Assembly (NCBI GenBank): GCA_024114885.1
Contig: CP099419.1
Coordinates: forward strand, 3,658,001 to 3,722,000
DNA length: 64,000 bases
From: Septoria linicola
Taxonomy: Eukaryota; Ascomycota; Dothideomycetes; Mycosphaerellales; Mycosphaerellaceae
Reading direction: 5' to 3'
Within the stretch, counting starts at the first letter, position 1. Each line of letters begins with the position of its first letter. A program made the position numbers and the translations under genes. The notes beneath the pieces are model-generated. The model did no database searches, was not told the DNA's origin, and worked only from the letters and a program-made list of their open reading frames with translations. Positions 42,700 to 53,785 of this stretch are shown here, in pieces.

Positions 42700-43691
42700 G
42701 ATCGCAATTGATGAAGTCTCGCAGCTTGGTCATTGCTTTGTGGGGTGAAATGGTAGCGCAGATCCAGTGCCGGCTGCCGGTTGGGCGCAAGGTTCGTTTT
42801 GTGAGGTTGATGATCTGTGCAGAAGAGGCTCCCAGGAATGTCTTCTGTAGCTAGAGATCAAAGTCGTACGGCACGACAGCCTCAACGTTCCGAGACAGTG
42901 TAGACTGCTGGTATGGACCACATTCTTCCCTGTAATGACCATCAGAGAATGCCAAGAGACTGGCGGCGAAAAGTCAACTCAGGCGAAACAACGTTTCGAC
43001 GGCGAGAAACAGGAGCAAAGTCGGAGCTGGTAGGATCAAAATTGTTGAGAGTAGCTGCACCCCAAAAGTCAGGTGCACCACGCGCTAAAGAGCGGTCTGC
43101 GATTTGACGATGCTACCACGCTTGAGAAATGTGACCACAGGTTGCTGCTTATGGAAGCCATTCAGGACTCGTCCTCTCCCAGCGAGACTGTGATGCTTGG
43201 GTAGACTGTGGGAAGTGGTCAAAATTTTCACTCCTGTCGTGCCTGCTGTAGGGTGATCTCAAGCGTAGAGAACACCTGTTCGTCGAAAGAGTCCTGCCTC
43301 CTCGCGCGCAAGGAGAAAAGTTGTCGGGAGAATCAGCAGTGACGCAGTGCTCGCTTGCCAGCCACTCAGCGGCGTCGCGAAAGATTTGTTGCTGAGGACT
43401 GAGTCCTGACAGCTCACAAGTTGCAGAATAATCATGTCTGAGAGCACTGTACCAATTGTTGATAGCTATTCATGTCAGTAGAGAATTCCGAAGATTCTGT
43501 CAGCGATCGGCTAGTCACCGTTGTCCTGCCACACTCATTTCGTCGCCGTGTGTCCAGGCAAAAAAAGTGACTGGCGGTTGAAGGCGGACCCTGACGATTT
43601 GGCGCTAAAATTGGTCCCGCACCATACTTATTTCTAAAATTCTCTTTGCAACTCCTCCTCGACAACACACACTCTTTCCTTAATCACAATC
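42700..43691. promoter_or_regulatory. Promoter region of elongation factor 3
   Basis: About 990 bp with no supported gene. The last 60 bp before the ATG are pyrimidine- and CA-rich with very few G, in the style of leaders of highly expressed fungal translation genes. This fits strong expression of the gene that follows. Confidence 0.4.
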
Positions 43692-46600
43692 ATGTCTCAA
43701 GCGGCTAAGGAGAACGCCGGCAGCATCAAGGTGCTTGAGCAGCTGCTCGAGAAGCTGACTGTCTCCAAGACCGCCGACGAGGCCAAGGGCGCCTCGCAGG
43801 AGATTGCCACCTTTATCAATGGCGACATCCAGGAGGCAGCCGCGCCTACCAAGGCCGTCGACAGCCTCAAGAAGATGCTGAACAACAAGAAGGACGCCAA
43901 CGCCCGCCAGAACGCCTGCGAAGCGATTGCCACCATCGCAAAGCACGCTGATGTTTCGGCCACCGTCGAGCCATACCTGGTGCAGCTGCTTCCAGCTGTC
44001 CTCGCCGCCGTCGGTGACAAGATGGCCACCGTCAAGGTCGCTGCACAGGACGCCGCCCTCGCAATCACCAAGGCCGCCAACGCCAACGCTGTCAAGCTCC
44101 TCATTCCTCACTTCATCCACTCGATCCGCAACGCCCAGAAGTGGCCCGAAAAGATGACCGACCTCGAGTGCATCGAGGCTCTCACTGAGAGCGCTCCGGC
44201 ACAGGCTGCGTACCGCGTGCCAGACCTCATTCCAATCGTGTCTGAGGCCATGTGGGACACCAAGCCAGAGGTCAAGAAGAAGGCATACGGCACAATGGAG
44301 AAGGTGTGCGCTCTCATTGTCAACAAGGATATCGACCGCTTCATTCCGGAGCTCATCAAGTGTATCGCCAAGCCAGAGAACGTCCCAGAGACGATTCACT
44401 TGCTCGGTGCCACCACTTTCGTCACCGATGTGCACGAGCCAACCCTCGCCATCATGGTGCCTCTGCTCGAGCGTGGTCTCAAGGAACGCGAGACCGCTAT
44501 CAAGCGTAAATCCGCCGTCATCATCGACAACATGTGCAAGCTGGTCGAGGACCCCAACATTGTGGCCTCTTTCTTGCCAAAGCTGATGCCTCAGCTCAAC
44601 AACAACAACGACAACTTGGCCGACCCAGAAGCGCGTGAGAAGACCAAGCAGGCACTTGACACTTTGATCCGTGTCGGTAACGTCAAGGATGGCAAGATCC
44701 CAGAGGTTGCCCACGACTCGGATGTTGAGACTGTTCTCGCCAAGCTGAAGGACGTCCTCAGCTACAAGCACAAGGATGCGGCCGAGAAGTTTGCGCCAAT
44801 CGTCGAGTACATTGCCGCCATTGGTGGTCAGCTCATCGATGAGAAGGAAGTCGAGGCAGTCAGCTGGTCAACGCAGCTCCTGCCATACACCAGCGCCATC
44901 ATTGGCGATGATGCCGCAGACGTTGTTGATCAGCTTCGCAAGCGCTCGCTTCCAGGCGCTCTTGCCGAGGACGAGGTCGAGCCAGATGAGGAGGAGGGCG
45001 TCGATCTCTGCAACTGCACATTCAACTTGGCCTACGGTGCTAAGATTCTGCTCAACCAGACGCACCTACGTTTGAAGAAGGGTCAACGTTATGGTCTGCT
45101 TGGTCCAAACGGTTCCGGCAAGACCACTCTCATGCGTGCCATCAACAATGAGCAAGTCGAGGGTTTCCCAAAGCAGAGCGAAGTCAAGACTGTCTACGTC
45201 GAGCACGATTTGGACTCTGACGATACCGAGATGACCACGATTGAGTGGACCATGAAGAAGTTGGGCGAGGCAAACATCAACATTCCAGAGGACCAGGTTC
45301 GCAACACTTTGAACGAGTTCGGTTTCGTCAACGAGCAGGTCAACGGTGTCATCACTGCGCTTTCCGGTGGTTGGAAGATGAAGCTCGCTCTCGCGCGTGC
45401 GGTGTTCTCCGAGCCTGACATTCTCCTGCTCGATGAGCCAACCAACCACTTGGACGTGAAGAACGTGAAGTGGCTCGAGGACTACCTGACCTCTTCTCCG
45501 TGCACATCCATCATCATTTCTCACGACAGCAAGTTCCTTGACAACGTGGTCCAGCACGTCATTCACTACGAGCGCTTCAAGCTGAAGCGTTACCGTGGTA
45601 AGCTCAGCGAGTTCGTCAAGCGTGTCCCATCGGCCAAGTCTTACTACGAGCTCGGCGCCTCCGAGATGGAGTTCAAGTTCCCAGAGCCAGGTTTCCTCGA
45701 GGGTGTCAAGACCAAGGCCAAGGCCATTGTCCGTGTCAGCAACATGTCCTTCCAGTACGAGGGTACGCCAAAGCCACAAATCCAGGACGTCACTTTCCAG
45801 TGCTCGCTTGGCTCGCGTATCGCTGTCATCGGTCCAAACGGTGCTGGCAAGTCTACTCTTGTCAACGTCCTGACTGGTGAGCTCATCCCAACCAAGGGTG
45901 ATGTCTACCAGCACGAGAACATCCGTATCGCCTACATTAAGCAGCACGCTTTCGCACATATCGATCACCACCTCGACTTGACTCCGTCTGAGTACATTCA
46001 GTGGCGTTTCCAGACTGGTGAGGACCGTGAGACTATGGACCGTGCCAACAAGATCGTCACCGAGGACGATGAGAAGGCCATGGACCGTATCTACCGCATC
46101 GAGGGTTCGCAGCGTCGCGTCATCGGTGTGCACTCGCGTAGAAAGTTCAAGAACTCGTACGAGTACGAGTGTTCTTTCGCGCTCGGTGACAACATCGGCA
46201 TGAAGAACGAGAAGTGGACACCTATGATGACTGCAGACAACGCATGGATCCCACGTAACGAGCTCATCCAGTCTCACCAGAAGATGGTGGCTGAGGTCGA
46301 TCAGAAGGAGGCTCTTGCCAGCGGTCAGTTCCGTCCTCTGGTCCGTAAGGAGATTGAGGCTCACTGCACAAACTTCGGTCTTGATGCCGAGCTTGTGTCC
46401 CACTCGCGTATGCGTGGTCTCTCTGGTGGTCAGCGTGTCAAGGTCGTGCTTGCCGCCTGCTCGTGGCAGCGTCCTCACTTGATCGTTCTCGACGAGCCAA
46501 CCAACTACCTCGACCGTGACTCACTCGGTGCTCTTTCCAAGGCCATCAAGTCGTTCGAGGGTGGTGTCATCATCATCACTCACTCCGCTGAGTTCACCAA

Positions 46601-46862
46601 GGATCTCACCGAGGAAGTGTGGGCTGTCATGGACGGTCGCATGACTCCATCTGGTCACAACTGGGTGCAAGGTCAGGGTGCTGGCCCACGTCTCACCCAG
46701 GGTGACGACGAGGAGGAGAAGTTCGATGCCATGGGCAACAAGATCGAGAACACCAAGAAGGCCAAGAAGCTCACAGCATCCGAGCTCCGCAAGAAGAAGA
46801 AGGACAGAATGGCCCGCCGCAAGCGTGGCGAGGAGGTGTTCTCTGACGAGGACGACTTCTAA
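43692..46862 (+). CDS. TEF3: Translation elongation factor 3 (ABC-F ATPase)
   Basis: Intronless, 1056 residues, full length for fungal eEF3. Residues 1 to about 320 are HEAT repeats ([38 protein letters not shown]), then a four-helix part. ABC1 has Walker [13 protein letters not shown] near residue 466, signature LSGGW near 557 and [14 protein letters not shown]2 has GPNGAGKST near 714, signature LSGGQ near 908 and [11 protein letters not shown] chromodomain-like insert sits between the ABC2 motifs (about 750-870, [20 protein letters not shown]). The C-terminus is Lys-rich then acidic ([13 protein letters not shown]). It uses ATP to help release deacylated tRNA from the ribosomal E site in each elongation cycle. 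Strong codon preference (GTC, CGT, AAG) agrees with very high expression. Confidence 0.97.
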   Translation: MSQAAKENAGSIKVLEQLLEKLTVSKTADEAKGASQEIATFINGDIQEAAAPTKAVDSLKKMLNNKKDANARQNACEAIATIAKHADVSATVEPYLVQLLPAVLAAVGDKMATVKVAAQDAALAITKAANANAVKLLIPHFIHSIRNAQKWPEKMTDLECIEALTESAPAQAAYRVPDLIPIVSEAMWDTKPEVKKKAYGTMEKVCALIVNKDIDRFIPELIKCIAKPENVPETIHLLGATTFVTDVHEPTLAIMVPLLERGLKERETAIKRKSAVIIDNMCKLVEDPNIVASFLPKLMPQLNNNNDNLADPEAREKTKQALDTLIRVGNVKDGKIPEVAHDSDVETVLAKLKDVLSYKHKDAAEKFAPIVEYIAAIGGQLIDEKEVEAVSWSTQLLPYTSAIIGDDAADVVDQLRKRSLPGALAEDEVEPDEEEGVDLCNCTFNLAYGAKILLNQTHLRLKKGQRYGLLGPNGSGKTTLMRAINNEQVEGFPKQSEVKTVYVEHDLDSDDTEMTTIEWTMKKLGEANINIPEDQVRNTLNEFGFVNEQVNGVITALSGGWKMKLALARAVFSEPDILLLDEPTNHLDVKNVKWLEDYLTSSPCTSIIISHDSKFLDNVVQHVIHYERFKLKRYRGKLSEFVKRVPSAKSYYELGASEMEFKFPEPGFLEGVKTKAKAIVRVSNMSFQYEGTPKPQIQDVTFQCSLGSRIAVIGPNGAGKSTLVNVLTGELIPTKGDVYQHENIRIAYIKQHAFAHIDHHLDLTPSEYIQWRFQTGEDRETMDRANKIVTEDDEKAMDRIYRIEGSQRRVIGVHSRRKFKNSYEYECSFALGDNIGMKNEKWTPMMTADNAWIPRNELIQSHQKMVAEVDQKEALASGQFRPLVRKEIEAHCTNFGLDAELVSHSRMRGLSGGQRVKVVLAACSWQRPHLIVLDEPTNYLDRDSLGALSKAIKSFEGGVIIITHSAEFTKDLTEEVWAVMDGRMTPSGHNWVQGQGAGPRLTQGDDEEEKFDAMGNKIENTKKAKKLTASELRKKKKDRMARRKRGEEVFSDEDDF

Positions 46863-48082
46863 GCTATTGGAGGCGACTTCGTGATGTTTGGCAAGCGACG
46901 ATCTGCATGAGATACGGCGTTCAGGGGGTCTTGGAAGGGTTTTTTGTAAGCTTTGTTCACCACGACGCAAAAAGCGAGATTCCCTATGATGAGTTTAGAT
47001 GACTAGAGTAGTAGATCTCTCTCGAAGAATGATGTGTTCCAAGCTGTTCCCGTCTTTCCCAGTGATTGTACCGGCTGCATCGATGTGAAGACTGATGTTG
47101 TGCAGAGTCTGACCACTGAGAAAAGAGTCGCAAGCACAAAAGGTGGTTGGCCGTACCCACACGACCAGTCAGCAAGATGGCAGATTTCTCGCAAATCACT
47201 TTTATCGCTGTGCCCATTGTGATCGAATGTTGCGATTAACTAGTGCATCCTTCCGATTCGTTCAAAGTGCAAGAAAGCAAGTATGCATATTTTCCTGCAC
47301 TGATTCGAGCCCATTCACAATTGGGCAAGCAATATAGGCATGCCTGTGTACCAAAATTAGAAGGGCTGTACGTTGTTACTATAGAACAGAGAACCATCTA
47401 GACATTGAGCGAGATATTTTACACGGAGAGAAGGAAAAACGCCGGTTGAGCAAGTGTGGATTCATGTCACCGCAGTCTAGACGCCGGTATGTGGGTATGT
47501 CTACACTCAGACTACGAAACAGTAGATCTAGGCCATTGCGTTCGTACGCTAGAACCTCATCCATGGTCATACTGTATCTTCACCACCTCCTGGTAAGGGA
47601 GCTGAGTGTCCCACCCAGAGGGATTACTCAGTCAAGCTGACAATAGCGTCTAGAGGCTTTGGATGTCCTGCGTTGCGACTGCTTGCAACAAAGCCCGTGA
47701 CCGCTCTATTGTCAACGACATGGATAGAAGAGAGATGCGAGGGCGGTTGGGGGTCCTAGATGAGCCGGACAGACCGTATTGACATGTTGTGGCAGCGCCG
47801 ATATCGTCTACTGGTTGCAGCTACCGTGAGGTGTGCATGAGAGTATACGTGAAGAATACTTCGCTGCTGCGATGTTTCAATGTAGAGCTGCCAGAAAGTG
47901 AAAGTGAAGTTTTGTGCCACAGATTTTTGTGGGCCAATGTCTCATGAGCATAGACATGGACACAAGATTGCTGACTCACCTGGTGAATCCTCTCAGGCAC
48001 GGCTTCATAGCATACTGTGGGTGAGTGTTGCCAATAGATGGTGGGAATCATGTTAGCAAAATCTGGATCGTGCGCTCGGCTG
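46863..48082. other. Intergenic, about 1.2 kb between convergent genes
   Basis: Holds the 3' regions of TEF3 (plus) and of the J-protein gene (minus). No gene, RNA or repeat recognised. Confidence 0.35.
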
Positions 48083-49237
48083 TTACTGCACAGTCGCGTC
48101 TTCTGCTTCCTCCTCTTTGCGCAGTTTCTCGGCCAGTCTGCGTCTTTCAGCGTTCTTGAGTCGGATCATCGTAGCGTCTTCCATACTCAAGCCACCTGTG
48201 CTCGCCTGACTGGGCGTACCGGCGGCTTTTGGTGTACCTTTGAAACTGCCAAAGGACGGAACTTTTCTCAGGCCACCGCCGCCGCCACCATCTATCGCGC
48301 CTGCTTTGATGCGGTCGATTCCTGGTGTCGTAGGGGCTTTCTGTGGGGTACTAGCCAGGGGTACCGCAGTCGGAGTTTTGGTCTTGGGTATGCAGTCTGG
48401 CTCCTTGCCACCGGCCCAGTTCACATTCTCGAACAATTCCCAATCCTGATCTTCCTTTGCATATTGTGGAAAATCAATGACGGCAGAGTGTGCGCTCACT
48501 ATGCTTTCGTAGACAAGCAAAGCAGTTGTGTACTCTTTCTTGTGCTTTTCGCCTTCCACTTTCGTCTTCTTCGTGGTCAAGACGGCATCTTGTATCTTCC
48601 CGAATCTGCTCCAGCGCTTGATCAGGTCGTCTTTGCTTGGCGCATCTGCAGCACTGGCGAGATAGCGCAGCTTGATGGTTCGATCGATTTCTTGTGGTGC
48701 ACTGCTTGTTGCAGCAGAAGGTGTGCTTGGTTGCGCCTGCTCATTCTCGCGCTCGAATTCTTCCTGGGCCTCCTTCCGCAGCATGTCCTCTCGCTCTTTC
48801 CTCCTCCGAGCACCATCAGCAGCCAATCGCTTCAATTCACGCTGGAAAGCCTCTTCTTCTTGATTCTCTTCTCGTTTACGTTTCAGGCCTGCGACGCCTT
48901 CACGCTCTCTCCTCTCCAGTTCCTCTTTCAAGTTTTTGCGCCGTCCTTCATACGCCTGGTCTCGCTCCTTCTTCTCTTCTCGAGCACGTCGCGCATTGTC
49001 GTAAAGCTGGCGCACGGTCTCATCTGATAGCACATCGTACGCGATCTGTAGCAGATGAAATTTCTCGAGCGCCGCAGCGTCGTTGCCCACTTTATCCGGA
49101 TGGTATTTGAGCGCAGTCTTTCGATATGCTCGTCGGATCTCCGTTTCCGCGGCGGCTGGCGAGATGCCTAGCAGTTCATAGAAATCGTGCGCACTGTTGA
49201 GCGCATGCTCTTTGAGATCGCTGTCCTCACCGGCCAT
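48083..49237 (-). CDS. J-domain protein of the DNAJC17/Cwf23 type (splicing-linked)
   Basis: Intronless, 384 residues from the ATG at 49237 (MAGEDSDLKEHALNSAHDFY). The frame stays open to an earlier ATG at 49336, but that ATG lies inside the terminal repeat of the neighbouring transposon. The J domain is at about residues 18-82 with the HPD motif (ALKYHPDKVGN). A long charged coiled coil follows (REEKKERDQAYEGRRKNLKE to RRRKEREDMLRKEAQEEFER). Then comes an RRM-like segment (IKLRYLASAADAPSKDDLIK, RFGKIQDAVLTTKK, TALLVYESIVSAHSAV). A J domain, a coiled coil and an RRM in that order define DNAJC17/Cwf23, a nuclear co-chaperone associated with the spliceosome. It was divergent from DCP2 before the element inserted. 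Confidence 0.82.
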   Translation of the reverse strand: MAGEDSDLKEHALNSAHDFYELLGISPAAAETEIRRAYRKTALKYHPDKVGNDAAALEKFHLLQIAYDVLSDETVRQLYDNARRAREEKKERDQAYEGRRKNLKEELERREREGVAGLKRKREENQEEEAFQRELKRLAADGARRRKEREDMLRKEAQEEFERENEQAQPSTPSAATSSAPQEIDRTIKLRYLASAADAPSKDDLIKRWSRFGKIQDAVLTTKKTKVEGEKHKKEYTTALLVYESIVSAHSAVIDFPQYAKEDQDWELFENVNWAGGKEPDCIPKTKTPTAVPLASTPQKAPTTPGIDRIKAGAIDGGGGGGLRKVPSFGSFKGTPKAAGTPSQASTGGLSMEDATMIRLKNAERRRLAEKLRKEEEAEDATVQ

Positions 49238-49307
49238 GTTGGGAGATAAGTGCGAATATTTGTGGAAGGTTTGCATGTGAATGAGCAACAACCTCGAGTC
49301 ATGCATT

Positions 49308-49348
49308 ACCGAGGCCCATACGTCCCACCGAGACATGAAGATTTCTCA
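49308..49348 (+). repeat. Left terminal inverted repeat
   Basis: Begins ACCGAG and includes ATACGTCCCACCGAGACAT. It pairs with 53745-53785 in inverted orientation, with six mismatches in 41. It lies 71 bp upstream of the J-protein ATG. Confidence 0.85.
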
Positions 49349-49418
49349 ATGATTCAATGATAGTTTGCATTACATCCACGCCTAATACTCTCTGTGCACT
49401 CTCTATACACTCGCTGCT

Positions 49419-51267
49419 ATGCCTCCTACTACTAGAGACTACGAACTATACCGTACGTAGATTACTAAGTATCTTAAGGCTAGAGTATCTAAAGTAACTA
49501 TTTAAAAAGACCTCTAAGACGTCTACTATATCGATATAACTACGAGAACAATTAGACGATTAATAGTAATATAGGGTATCTAGAGCGCTAGGAAGAATAA
49601 TAGACGCGTATAGTATATACTAAATAATCTATAAGTATTAGAACGGTAGATTACTTTTATATTCTACGACTTATAGCTCTCGGACGAGGTAGCCGTAGAG
49701 CTCCTAAAGATTAATAGCTATAATATTACTAAGAAACAGTATAGTAAGATAAGAAGATATATAAAGCTTATAAAAAGGAAGTATAGAGAGGAGTATACTA
49801 CTATAGAAGCTAAGATTAAGGCTATACTTACTATTAAGCTTAATAAAGCTATAGTTAAGACGTATAGTAGGAGAAACCTATATACGTATCTACGGAGTAA
49901 GTATAATATTATTAGATAGTAGAGTACTCGCTACTAGCGTATACTAACTCGTAGCTAATACTCGTAGTAACCGAATTTATAGCGTAGTAAAGCGACTTAA
50001 TTCTAAGAGTGTTCGACGCTAGATAGAGCGTATACGCGAGTATTATAGAGCCGTTATTATACTTAGACCTAGCTTCGTAACCTTAATAGATATATACTAT
50101 AAATTCGAGTTCTATAGTATATAGATCTATACTAGAATCGATGTCTATTCGCGCTATATTAAGTAGATTTACTATAGTATTACTAGACGGACTACTATAT
50201 TAGTACTAGCTTAATATCTTATAATACTACGCTACGGTAATATAGCGCCTTAAATTATTCGCTCCGACTATAGTATAGAAATAATACTCGCTATAGATAC
50301 TTATTATAAGGTTTAATAAACGATCTATAATATAGAGAATAAGTAGATCGTACGTAAGGGTAGAGAGCTATTACTACTACTAGAATTTAACTAGTATTTC
50401 AAGTATAGAATAAGTAAGATAAACTAGCGTATTAAGGCGTAGTAGAACTAATAAGCGCCTATCTTATTACTATAGAGATCCTACTTCTACGAGATATATA
50501 GAGCGTTACTCTATTAAGAAGATTCGCTCGTAGATAGGATTACCTTCTTAGCGATCTATATACTAATAATACGTACCGTAGTTATAGAGTTTATATATAT
50601 ATAGAATAATTATAGTATACGTAATTAACGTAAGGAACGACTATATTCTATTCTAGGTATTCTATATATATTACGCTATTATCCTATACTAAGTAGCTAT
50701 ACTTACTAATCTATACTACTACCTAATAGGGTACTAGATAATATAGAGTAGGAACTTATAGAATTCGGTTCGTACTCGATAGTACTCGCTACTATAACTC
50801 GCTAACTAAATAGTAGATCTTAAAGCCTATCTACCTAAAGAGACTCTTTAATAGTATACGTCTACCCTATATAAATATAACGTCCTTTTACCTATCGATA
50901 GTAGTACGTATAACGACGATAGTAAGCGCCTTTATAAGTTTACTTATAAACGCTTACGCTCTCTTATCTATAAATATATTATATCTAAATAATAGCTAAT
51001 ACTATACGAGCTTGAAAAGCTACTAGTAGTACGCCGATAGATCCTTTTATAATAGATATAAGATATATTTAACGCGTCTAATAGCTAGCTAATTACTAAC
51101 GATAATACTAGAGTAATAGAGTTTATAACTAATCCGCCTCTAGTAAATAGTATAGATTAGCGTAGTAAATTTAGTTATATACCCTACTCTACGAGTTAGC
51201 GTACAAGGCTTAGCGAGTATATACTTTCGATATTATATCGTCCTTTCTTACTCTTCTCTTCTCTATA
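49419..51267 (+). pseudogene. RIP-inactivated integrase-core transposase
   Basis: Starting at the ATG 49419 (MPPTTRDYELYRT), the frame reads as protein if TAA/TAG are taken as former CAA, CAG or TGG. An N-terminal helix-turn-helix-like part (TTRTIRRLI) precedes a retroviral-type integrase core. Recognisable pieces are YKFEFYSI near 50098, IDVYSRYIK near 50137, IIRSD near 50254, and A**N**APILL near 50440, where the four stops fit Trp-Trp and Gln-Gln. The C-terminal part (LPIDSSTYNDDSKRLYKF, SIDxRSKFSYIPYS, RLSEYILSILYRP) follows in another frame. Frame changes near 49915 and 50810 are indels or lost introns. It resembles fungal integrase-core (rve-like DDE) transposases of about 600 residues, by recall. 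It is non-functional. Confidence 0.6.
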
Positions 51268-51699
51268 ACGTTATTCTATATATACTATATCTTTACTATA
51301 ATTATAGCCGATATTAAGGTACTACTCTAGGATCTGTACTATCTATAGATAGGTAAATAATATAGTACTAGTATATTTAAAGGCTACGCTTTCTATAGTA
51401 CCTACTATATAAGGAACCCTAATCCGCTAACTAAGTAGTTTATCTACGAGACTATAGCTATACTAATAGTATCTACGAGTCGCTCTACGAGTATCGTTCT
51501 TATAGCTCCTATAGCTCCTACTTATTAGTCGTTTAGTTTAATTCTATAGTATACTAACGCTATACGTAATATTACGAACTAGAGATATAGACTAAGGCCT
51601 ACTCCTAATACTAGATCGATACCTCTATTATAACGACTATTATCTATATCTCTACTATAGCTAGAAGCTATTAAATAACGTACTCTAACGCTAGTTATT

Positions 51700-52650
51700 A
51701 TCTTTAACTATACCTATAAAGTATAGACGTAATATATTATATTCTAATAAACTAGGACGAAGAATATATAGAAGTATAGTAAGCTATAATACTACTAGAG
51801 TATTAGTAACGTCTTTATAAATACTATATTCGATATATAGCGTAGTAATTAGTTAGATAACTTCGTCCTCTATCGTTTTAGTATAGATAATCTATCTTAT
51901 TATCTAATCTAGGAACTAGATAATTATAAAGAATATATATTCTTTATATAGTTTAATAAATTATAGGTTCTATAGAGGATCTCTAATACTACTATTAAGA
52001 GGCCTAAGAAATAAGGTATTAGAATAGTTATAGAGGTATTTAAGTAGCTAAAGGCGAAGGTAGTAGATACTTAAATATATCTTATTAAGCTTCTTATCTA
52101 TAAAGAGATACTAATACTATAACTAAAGCTACCGAAGTAGGTAAAGAATAAGCGAAAGAATCGAGAGAGTACTATTACGAGTAAAGTAGCGAGTACTTTA
52201 TTAGCTATCTTTAAGAGTATTAAATAGGATAATAAGCCTACTATTAAGTAAGAAAAGCCTATATAGTAGGTATACGTATCTAACCGTTATACTATACCTA
52301 AAATAATAGATTTATTATACGACGAGTCCTCTACGAGTATAGCTAAATATAGAGAGTCTAATTTATAGTAGACCTCGTAGGCTCTTAAGTAGATTAAATA
52401 ATAGGATACTATTTATACGTCTACTAAGCTTACCGAGCCTACCGAGCCTATATAATAGTAATAATATAATAAATAGACTACTATAGAGCTAGCGTAACTA
52501 ACGCTATCTAAATAGCTAGTCTAATAAATAGTAAAGCTATTACCGAAGCGATAGAAGAAGCTATAGACAGAGTATACTAGTAGAGTAACGAGGAGTAGCG
52601 GTAAATAGTACTTACTATAGACTCGTAGAGCAAATACTAGTTAAATTATA
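51700..52650 (+). pseudogene. Second RIP-inactivated frame, Gln-rich protein
   Basis: From about 51700 to 52650 one plus frame carries a consistent protein interrupted only by TAA/TAG. Pieces include IKRPKK near 51993, VIEVFK*LKAKVVDT, ESTITSKVASTLLAIFKSIK, VYVSNRYTIPKIIDLLYDES, TKLTEPTEPI near 52430 and RVTRSSGK near 52580. Many in-frame stops are clustered (four in a row near 52452), matching former poly-Gln. I do not recognise the family; an accessory or DNA-binding protein of the element is possible. The exact start is uncertain. Confidence 0.4.
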
Positions 52651-52689
52651 GCTTAAGGAAGATAGAATTAGAGAAATTAGTATACTAGG

Positions 52690-53240
52690 ATAGGATAAGA
52701 GTAGATATTAGTTTTTATACTCGTAGTAACTCGTAGTTCGATTACTTATAAACTCGCTATACTAACTAGACTATAATAGGCTTAGGAATGTCCTCCTTTA
52801 GCTATATAGCCTTCTATAGACTCTATACGTCGCGAGCTTTACTATTAGCCTCTATCTTAAGCTAGTTAATCTAGCTATTTATCGTTCCTATAGTACCGTC
52901 TATCCTATTAAGCCTATCCTCTAATACCTTTATATAGATATAGAGCTTCTCTAACTCGCTAGACTCGCTACTAGACTCGCTATCCTTATTATTACTAACT
53001 ACTTTACTAGCCTAATAACTAGACTTAGCTATACGTATATAGTACGTATAAGGCAGCTCTCCTACTACCGTCTTATACTCCTCTTTAAGACTTAGACGCT
53101 TATACTATAAGTATAGTATAATAGTAGTAACGCTCTTAGCTATCTCTATAATATAGCTAGCCTTATTAAACTTACGTAGACTATTCTTTATAACCTTTCT
53201 TTTTATACTATCTCTACCTTCTACTTTATTTAGCTACTTC
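52690..53240 (-). pseudogene. Third RIP-inactivated frame, opposite strand, coiled-coil protein
   Basis: The reverse strand reads as a protein through TAA/TAG codons: KASYIIEIAKSVTT, YKRLSLKEEYKTVVGELPYT, NNKDSESSSESSELEKLYIY, IKVLEDRLNRIDGTIGTINS, then LKIEANSKARDV. The heptad-like Leu/Ile spacing suggests a coiled coil. It faces the two plus-strand frames of the element. The family is not recognised and the limits are approximate. Confidence 0.4.
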
Positions 53241-53664
53241 TACTATATCGCTAGCGCGTAAAACTAATAGTTAGAGGCGTCTAGTATAATAGAGTAGCGT
53301 AAGTAGTTAGAGGAGTTCGAGGAATTCTATAACCTATTTTATACTACGAGTTAGTAGCGAGTATATAGAGAGTACGAAAATTGCCTATCTAGCGTTCTTA
53401 TTTTTATTAATATCTATCTTCTTAATTAGTACGTAACTTACTTATATAGTCGCGGCCTATATAGAGCTTATACTAGCGGTATTAAGTATACTATTAAGTA
53501 TTAGCTAAGCTAAAAGCGTCGTAGAATACGCGTAATAACTTACTTAAGACGATTAATATTGCGAGTACTATATAAGGCCTCGTTGTCGCCTATAATTACA
53601 GTAGTACTAGTATACGTTAGTTATAGTAATAGTAGCGGTAAGCTAGATATTAGTATTAAGTAAG

Positions 53665-53692
53665 TCCTATTGTTATTAGCGCGACAATAGGA
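53665..53692. repeat. Subterminal hairpin with 9-bp stem
   Basis: TCCTATTGT at 53665-53673 pairs with ACAATAGGA at 53684-53692 across a 10-nt loop. A further ACAATAG lies at 53725-53731. It sits just inside the right end of the element, in the part not mutated by RIP. Confidence 0.6.
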
Positions 53693-53744
53693 ATGACATA
53701 GACGCATGCGGAATCACTGTAAGGACAATAGTGAGGTTTAATAA

Positions 53745-53785
53745 TGAGAAGTCGTTATGTCTCGGTGGGACGTATAGAGCTCGGT
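53745..53785 (-). repeat. Right terminal inverted repeat
   Basis: The reverse complement begins ACCGAGCTCTATACGTCCCA and runs into CCGAGACAT, matching 49308-49348. It is followed by CATGCAT, as precedes the left repeat. Confidence 0.85.

Larger units (their letters stand above)
49308..53785. mobile_element. RIP-saturated mobile element with 41-bp terminal inverted repeats
   Basis: The ends at 49308-49348 and 53745-53785 are inverted repeats, 35 of 41 identical. They begin ACCGAG and contain ATACGTCCCACCGAGACAT at both ends. The bases just outside are CATGCATT (49300-49307) and CATGCATG (53786-53793), a likely 7-8 bp target duplication. Between about 49422 and 53575 CpA and TpG are nearly absent (I counted roughly 15-20 by eye), TpA is hugely enriched, and CpG is kept. 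This is the mark of CpA-directed RIP. No frame of 60 or more codons survives over 4 kb, yet three ancestral frames can be followed. The outer about 110 bp at each end are not mutated. Confidence 0.85.

Noticed and set aside
45066..46478. Antisense frame of 470 codons inside TEF3 (also 43680-44771, 363 codons)
   Set aside because: These lie wholly opposite the strongly codon-biased TEF3 gene; the bias removes antisense stops. The translations are repetitive Leu/Val/Asp-rich strings without domains.
48038..49027. Plus frame of 329 codons opposite the J-protein gene
   Set aside because: Its hydrophobic Phe/Leu-rich translation is the complement of Lys/Glu-rich coiled-coil codons, not a real membrane protein.
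49422..53575. Centromere or simple AT-rich isochore as explanation of the AT-rich block
   Set aside because: The paired terminal repeats, target duplication and readable ancestral frames show a discrete RIP-mutated insertion instead.
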